Assembly: GCF_900187605.1 (NCBI RefSeq)
Contig: NZ_FYEA01000016.1
Span: forward strand, 1-64,000
Source: Pseudomonas sp. Irchel 3H7
GTDB lineage: Bacteria > Pseudomonadota > Gammaproteobacteria > Pseudomonadales > Pseudomonadaceae
Direction of reading: 5' to 3'
Length of the DNA stretch: 64,000 bases
Of the stretch, positions 60,866 through 64,000 are shown piece after piece (the stretch's first letter is position 1; every line of letters begins with the position of its first letter). Made by a program: the position numbers and the translations under genes. A model generated the notes under the pieces. That model was not told where the DNA came from, searched no databases, and saw only the letters and a program-made list of their open reading frames with translations.

Positions 60866-61351
60866 ATGCAGACGTTGGATGAGGTGAGCGTTAGCGCGCC
60901 GGCGACGAAGTCGGGGTTGCGCTTGTTGTTGCTGCCGCTGGTGATTCTCGCGGGCATGGGCTTGTCGGTGGAGGCGGGGTTGCTCGGGCCGTTGGGTGTG
61001 CAGGTCGGGCATCTGTGGGCGACCTTGAGCATCTTTGGTGTGGGCTCGGCGATTCTGTTTTTACTGTTGTTGTTCGCTGGCCCGCAAAAAGGCCCGGCAC
61101 TGACTGATCTGCCGCGCTGGCAGTTGATTGGCGGGTTTCTGGGGCCGATGTATGTGGTGGTGCTGACCCTGGCGACGCCGCATATCGGCATTGCGATGAC
61201 CATGATTGCGATTCTGTCCGGGCAGGTTGGCAAGAGTGTGTTGATTGACCATTTCGGTTGGTTCGGCGCGACGCGCAAGAAGGTCAATGCCGAGCGGTGG
61301 CTGGCGTTGGGGTTGATTGTGGTGGCTTTGGTTTTGATTGCGCGGGGGTGA
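60866..61351 (+). CDS. DMT-superfamily half transporter 1 (DUF606/YdcZ-like)
   Basis: A 161-residue membrane protein with about five helices, of the small DUF606 (YdcZ) type in the drug/metabolite transporter superfamily. It has L-G-P-L-G-V-Q-V-G-H-L-W-A-T and I-L-S-G-Q-V-G-K-S-V-L-I-D-H-F-G-W-F-G. The ATG at 60866 has GGAAGG ahead. A second gene of the same type starts 4 bp after its stop, so the two probably form one heterodimeric carrier. The substrate is unknown. Confidence 0.82.
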   Translation: MQTLDEVSVSAPATKSGLRLLLLPLVILAGMGLSVEAGLLGPLGVQVGHLWATLSIFGVGSAILFLLLLFAGPQKGPALTDLPRWQLIGGFLGPMYVVVLTLATPHIGIAMTMIAILSGQVGKSVLIDHFGWFGATRKKVNAERWLALGLIVVALVLIARG

Positions 61352-61354
61352 GTG

Positions 61355-61807
61355 ATGAGTCTGGTTATTTTGTTGGCGGTGGTGGTGTTGGCCGGTGCGG
61401 TGTTGAGTGTGCAGGCGGCGATCAATGGGCGTCTGGGCGAGAGCGTTGGGGTGTTGCGCAGTAGTTTGCTGACGTTTGTTGTGGGTGCGGTGTCGACCGG
61501 GTTGTTGATTTTGTTTTTTGAGCCGGCCCATGCGGTGAGTCTTTTGGATGTGCCGAAGTGGCAGTTGACCGGGGCGCTGTTTGGCGTGGTGTACATGATG
61601 GTGATGGTCGGGGCGGTGCCGGTGGTGGGGACGGCTGTGGCGACGGTGGCGGTGATTGTCGGGCAGTTGGGGATGGGGATGTTGATTGATAATTTTGGCT
61701 GGTTGGGGAATCCGGCGATTGAGCTTTCTGGTTCGCGGATTTTGGCGATGGTGTGTTTGGGGGTGGCTTTGGTGTTTATGTATAGGAGTTCGCGTCAGGC
61801 TGGGTGA
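61355..61807 (+). CDS. DMT-superfamily half transporter 2 (DUF606/YdcZ-like)
   Basis: A 150-residue, five-helix membrane protein of the DUF606 type. Its pattern Q-A-A-I-N-G-R-L-G-E-S-V-G and I-V-G-Q-L-G-M-G-M-L-I-D-N-F-G-W-L-G parallels gene 1. ATG 61355 follows an in-frame GTG at 61352; both are close to the previous stop. Expected to pair with the upstream product in the inner membrane. Codon use here is richer in G and T in third positions than the flanks. Confidence 0.82.
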   Translation: MSLVILLAVVVLAGAVLSVQAAINGRLGESVGVLRSSLLTFVVGAVSTGLLILFFEPAHAVSLLDVPKWQLTGALFGVVYMMVMVGAVPVVGTAVATVAVIVGQLGMGMLIDNFGWLGNPAIELSGSRILAMVCLGVALVFMYRSSRQAG

Positions 61808-62185
61808 GTTGGGTTTAGTTGAGTACATATCCGTTGCTGCGGTCACGGCGGCTTAGGGTTCCGCCCTTACGGCGGGTCACTTTTGACAAACGCCTCAAAA
61901 GTAACCAAAAACGCTTGCTCCTACGTACGGCCCGCTCGCTAGGGCTCGGGGTTCCTTCGCTGCGGGATCGATCCGGGCGCAGCGCCTACGGTTTGCTTCG
62001 CTGCACCTCCTCTCGCTGTGTTTGGCTGCGCCAAACGGTCGCTGCGCTCCCACGCCCGGATCAATCCCTCCACTCAGCCTTCCGACGTCGCCCGTGGGTC
62101 AAGATCAAGAGCAGGCGAGCTGACACTCGGCCTATTGAGTGGTGAAGAGCGGGGCGTGGTCGGCTTTGGATTTGTGGTGGATTTG

Positions 62186-62333
62186 CCCCTCACCCCAGCC
62201 CTCTCCCGAGGGAGAGGGAGCCGGTGGTGGGCCTTTCAGAATCTGAGTTCAACGCGGTATCGCACGTCGGCGTACCTCTCCCAAACACCACAGTCAGTCC
62301 CCTCTCCCTCCGGGAGAGGGCTAGGGTGAGGGG
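62186..62333. repeat. MITE-like element, copy C
   Basis: Bounded by CCCCTCACCCCAGCCCTCTC and GAGAGGGCTAGGGTGAGGGG, with the inner hairpin CTCTCCC-GAGGGAGAG at the left end. Shortest of the three copies (148 bp). Internal sequence TACGCCGACG matches copy A in inverted form. Confidence 0.75.
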
Positions 62334-62439
62334 CTCTTGATCTGGCTCTTGATCTGGCTCTTGATCTGGCTCTTGATCTGGCTCTTGATCTGGCTCTTGA
62401 TCTGGCTCTTGATCTGGCTCTTGATCTGGCTCTTGATCT
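62332..62439. repeat. 12-bp VNTR, nine perfect units
   Basis: GGCTCTTGATCT is repeated nine times without change from 62332 to 62439, followed by a degenerate unit. It starts inside the last bases of MITE-like copy C and runs into the right arm of the composite island. Perfect identity implies recent expansion by slippage. Confidence 0.95.
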
Positions 62440-62859
62440 TGCTTCGGCTTTTGATCTTTTGCCCCATCGGCAGGCCGAGCGGAGGTGTTCATCCGGGGTT
62501 AGGCGCGCAGCGCCGTGCGGCGTAGCCGCATACATCGAGAGGAGGTGCAGCGAAGCAAACCGTAGGCGATGCCCCCGGATGGACACCGTAGCGAGGGAAC
62601 ACTGAGCCTAAGCGAAGTGCCGTACGCCAGGGGCAAAGCCTTTTGCTTACTTTTCGGCGTCTGGAAAAGTGAGTCGCTGTAAGAGCGAAACCGCCAGCGG
62701 CAGCACCCGCAGCAACGGATATGCCCCCAATCCACTCCCCAAATCCACTCCCCAATCGCAAACAAAATCAAAAAGATCGCAGCCTGCAGCAGGTCCTACA
62801 CTGGATATTACGGCTTGCCCTTCAAGCCCCAGACAACCATTACCCAAGGAGTCTGTCCC

Positions 62860-63018
62860 ATGCCTGATAAAACCTGTGACTGCCCTAAATGCAATTGCAA
62901 GCTCGGCGAGCACCCGGTCGTGCGCCATGGCAAGCATTTTTGCTGCGAGGCTTGCGCCCATCATCATGAGAACGGTGCGCAATGTTCAACCAAGGGCTGT
63001 AAATGCGCCCACGGATGA
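62860..63018 (+). CDS. Small Pseudomonas-type metallothionein
   Basis: A 52-residue protein with ten Cys (C6, C8, C11, C13, C28, C29, C32, C42, C47, C49) and seven His, starting T-C-D-C-P-K-C-N-C and with H-F-C-C-E-A-C-A-H-H-H in the middle. This matches the bacterial SmtA/BmtA metallothionein fold, which holds Zn or Cd in a four-metal Cys/His cluster. ATG 62860 is chosen (AAGGAG eight bases upstream) over an in-frame start at 62815. It is a single gene with a strong terminator. Confidence 0.9.
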   Translation: MPDKTCDCPKCNCKLGEHPVVRHGKHFCCEACAHHHENGAQCSTKGCKCAHG

Positions 63019-63035
63019 CGAACGACGCATAAAAA

Positions 63036-63061
63036 AAGTGGAGCCTAATCAGGCTCCACTT
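63036..63061. terminator. Intrinsic terminator shared by convergent genes
   Basis: AAGTGGAGCCT and AGGCTCCACTT form an 11-bp stem with loop AATC after the metallothionein gene. The hairpin overlaps the last codons of the gene on the other strand. A-run on the left gives a T run on the minus strand. Confidence 0.85.
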
Positions 63062-63317
63062 CCAGTTTCATACTTTCATCATCCAGCCGCTCTGTATGCC
63101 TCACTGTGCCTTGCAGCCGTCGCCCTTCAACCCTGACCACGATGGTTTTCGCCTGGTCCAGATCTTCAGGCAGCGGCGCCGGCACTCGCAAGGCAAAGCG
63201 AAACGGATCACCTTCGACCGCCTCCAGCCCAACGCGACAGTCCACGCTTTTGGTGATCCGCCCAAACAGCGTATCGAGGCCGTAGTCCAGGTGCGCCGGG
63301 CTGATGATGTTGCTCAT
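63045..63317 (-). CDS. Conserved hypothetical protein, 90 residues
   Basis: A 90-residue soluble protein of unknown role, with no export signal: M-S-N-I-I-S-P-A-H-L-D-Y-G-L-D-T-L-F, a middle R-V-G-L-E-A-V-E-G-D-P-F-R-F and a C-terminus rich in Glu. ATG 63317 follows GGGGGAA. The long upstream extension in frame overlaps the next gene and is not used. Its stop lies in the terminator hairpin. Confidence 0.65.
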   Translation of the reverse strand: MSNIISPAHLDYGLDTLFGRITKSVDCRVGLEAVEGDPFRFALRVPAPLPEDLDQAKTIVVRVEGRRLQGTVRHTERLDDESMKLEVEPD

Positions 63318-63357
63318 GGTGCATTCCCCCCGAATGATGCCGATCGATGCGCAGAGC

Positions 63358-63585
63358 TTAGCTGGTCGGTCGCCACACAACGTTTTCCACGCCGAATTTT
63401 TCCGCCATCGGTTTGCTGGTCTTCTGCACTTTTTCACGGCCAAAGCGCGGGATGCGACCAACGCCTGCGTCGCAGCTCGCCCAGTGCCACGCCTCGGTGT
63501 TGTCCATTTTGTCCGAGCGGATAATGAACGACTTGGGCGTGCCGTGAAGGGTGTATTCGATGACATAGAGTTTTGCGTTGTTCAT
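63358..63585 (-). CDS. DUF6555-like small protein
   Basis: A 75-residue protein starting M-N-N-A-K-L-Y-V-I-E-Y-T-L-H-G-T-P-K-S-F, with E-A-W-H-W-A-S-C-D-A-G-V-G near residue 36. It is a short conserved Pseudomonas family (DUF6555 from memory) without known function. A ribosome site AGGAATA precedes ATG 63585. It is probably co-transcribed with the 90-residue gene 40 bp downstream. Confidence 0.7.
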   Translation of the reverse strand: MNNAKLYVIEYTLHGTPKSFIIRSDKMDNTEAWHWASCDAGVGRIPRFGREKVQKTSKPMAEKFGVENVVWRPTS

Positions 63586-63730
63586 AAAGCCCGTATTCCT
63601 CCCTGTGGTAATAGAGGGATCGCGGCGCTGCGGGAAAATTCACTCGGATTGTCCGACGGTATCTATCGTTGGCGACGCCGTGGCGCACTGGTTACCATGG
63701 GTTTTTCGCCAACCCCAATGAATGCTCGCC

Positions 63731-64000
63731 ATGGCCCTTGCCGCACCCCCAGATCTGAGCGATACCGATGTGCCCGTGCAACGTGTGGCGCGGACGTATC
63801 CGCGCGGCTTGTTTATCGAGCCGCATGAGCATGTCTGGGGACAGTTGCTGTATGCGATGAGCGGGGTGATGTGGGTCGAGACGCCGCACGAAGCGCTGGT
63901 GGTGCCGCCGCAGCGGGCGGTGTGGTTGCCGCCGGGCGTGCCGCACGGGATTCGCGTGGTGTCGGATTTGCAGATGCGCAATATCTACCTGCGCCCGGCG
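63731..64000 (+). CDS. AraC-type regulator, N-terminal part (cut by window end)
   Basis: An open frame runs from ATG 63731 (or in-frame ATG 63722) to the window edge, giving 90 residues: V-A-R-T-Y-P-R-G-L-F-I-E-P-H-E-H-V-W-G-Q-L-L-Y-A, then V-V-P-P-Q-R-A-V-W-L-P-P-G-V-P-H. The His-rich cupin pattern and W-L-P-P-G-V-P-H are typical of the sensing domain of AraC-family regulators, whose DNA-binding half would lie outside the window. No strong ribosome site was seen. Confidence 0.7.
   Translation, partial: MALAAPPDLSDTDVPVQRVARTYPRGLFIEPHEHVWGQLLYAMSGVMWVETPHEALVVPPQRAVWLPPGVPHGIRVVSDLQMRNIYLRPA

Larger units (their letters stand above)
61827..62722. repeat. Composite repeat island with large inverted arms
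   Basis: About 0.9 kb without genes. The left arm (61827 to about 62115) begins ATATCCGTTGCTGCGG, and the right arm (about 62440-62722) ends CCGCAGCAACGGATAT. The arms are diverged inverted copies sharing CACTTTTGACAAACGCC-like and CCTACGGTTTGCTTCGCTGC segments. Between them lie MITE-like copy C and a 12-bp VNTR. The arms belong to a dispersed Pseudomonas intergenic repeat family. No coding frame has a ribosome site. Confidence 0.75.

Noticed and set aside
62190..62492. Minus-strand frame with a repeated Asp-Gln-Glu-Pro sequence
   Set aside because: It is the translation of the 12-bp VNTR and MITE-like DNA; no ribosome site and no conserved domain.

Overview
The window is a chromosomal segment of a fluorescent-group Pseudomonas (P. 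fluorescens complex). This is inferred from the roughly 60% G+C, dense coding on both strands, Pseudomonas-type REP palindromes (TGTGGGAGC...GCTCCCACA), DUF6124 and DUF6555 small proteins, and gene sets typical of the genus: copABCD, fecIRA, codBA, several chemoreceptors and c-di-GMP enzymes. No rRNA, tRNA, CRISPR array, phage or intact insertion sequence is visible. It reads as ordinary accessory-rich chromosome, with one visibly decaying effector module and several repeat islands.

Layout. (1) 0.1-5 kb: a DUF6124 gene that has lost its start, then an amino-acid/polyamine cluster (CycA-like permease, ornithine cyclodeaminase, acetylpolyamine amidohydrolase) divergent from an Lrp-type regulator. 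(2) 5-10.4 kb: a chemoreceptor, an EAL protein, a tiny lipoprotein and a large glycosyltransferase. (3) 10.7-15.5 kb: a periplasmic cyclohexadienyl dehydratase-like protein and a copABCD copper-resistance operon. (4) 15.5-20 kb: a more A+T-rich island with an unknown polytopic membrane protein, an unknown 156-residue protein, a secreted RNase T2, and a PAAR-like/lipase/lipoprotein module whose first gene is frameshifted and second gene has an in-frame amber codon. (5) 20-25.3 kb: a LysR-controlled HAD hydrolase plus class II aldolase pair, a diguanylate cyclase, a secreted Gly-rich peptide and an AhpD-like protein. (6) 25.4-30.3 kb: an AraC-EmrA-EmrB drug efflux operon and a divergent MFS carrier. 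(7) 30.3-36.7 kb: a two-partner secretion pair. (8) 36.9-41.4 kb: a cytochrome c and a Fur-boxed fecIRA ferric-citrate system. (9) 41.4-51 kb: a lipoprotein protease, an MFS carrier, a DapF paralogue lacking both catalytic cysteines, codBA, an alpha/beta hydrolase, queD and a patatin. (10) 51-53.7 kb: a four-gene PepSY-PepSY-response regulator-kinase operon. (11) 54-59.6 kb: two chemoreceptors flanking a NhaC-type antiporter. (12) 59.6-62.8 kb: a LysR regulator, paired small DMT transporters, and a composite repeat island of about 0.9 kb. (13) 62.8-64 kb: a metallothionein, two small conserved proteins and the start of an AraC-type regulator cut by the window edge.

The strongest second-look items are the decayed PAAR/lipase/lipoprotein cassette with its intact candidate immunity gene (18.4-19.95 kb), the double Cys-to-Ser DapF-like protein (44.46 kb), the PepSY two-component operon with an 11-bp direct-repeat box upstream (51.05 kb), and a repeat family present as three dispersed copies, one holding 45-bp tandem repeats and one adjoining a 12-bp VNTR inside a large inverted repeat. 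I see no clear evidence of a wholly new multi-gene defence or metabolic system. The unknown membrane protein and its neighbours at 15.5-17.4 kb are the least explained genes.
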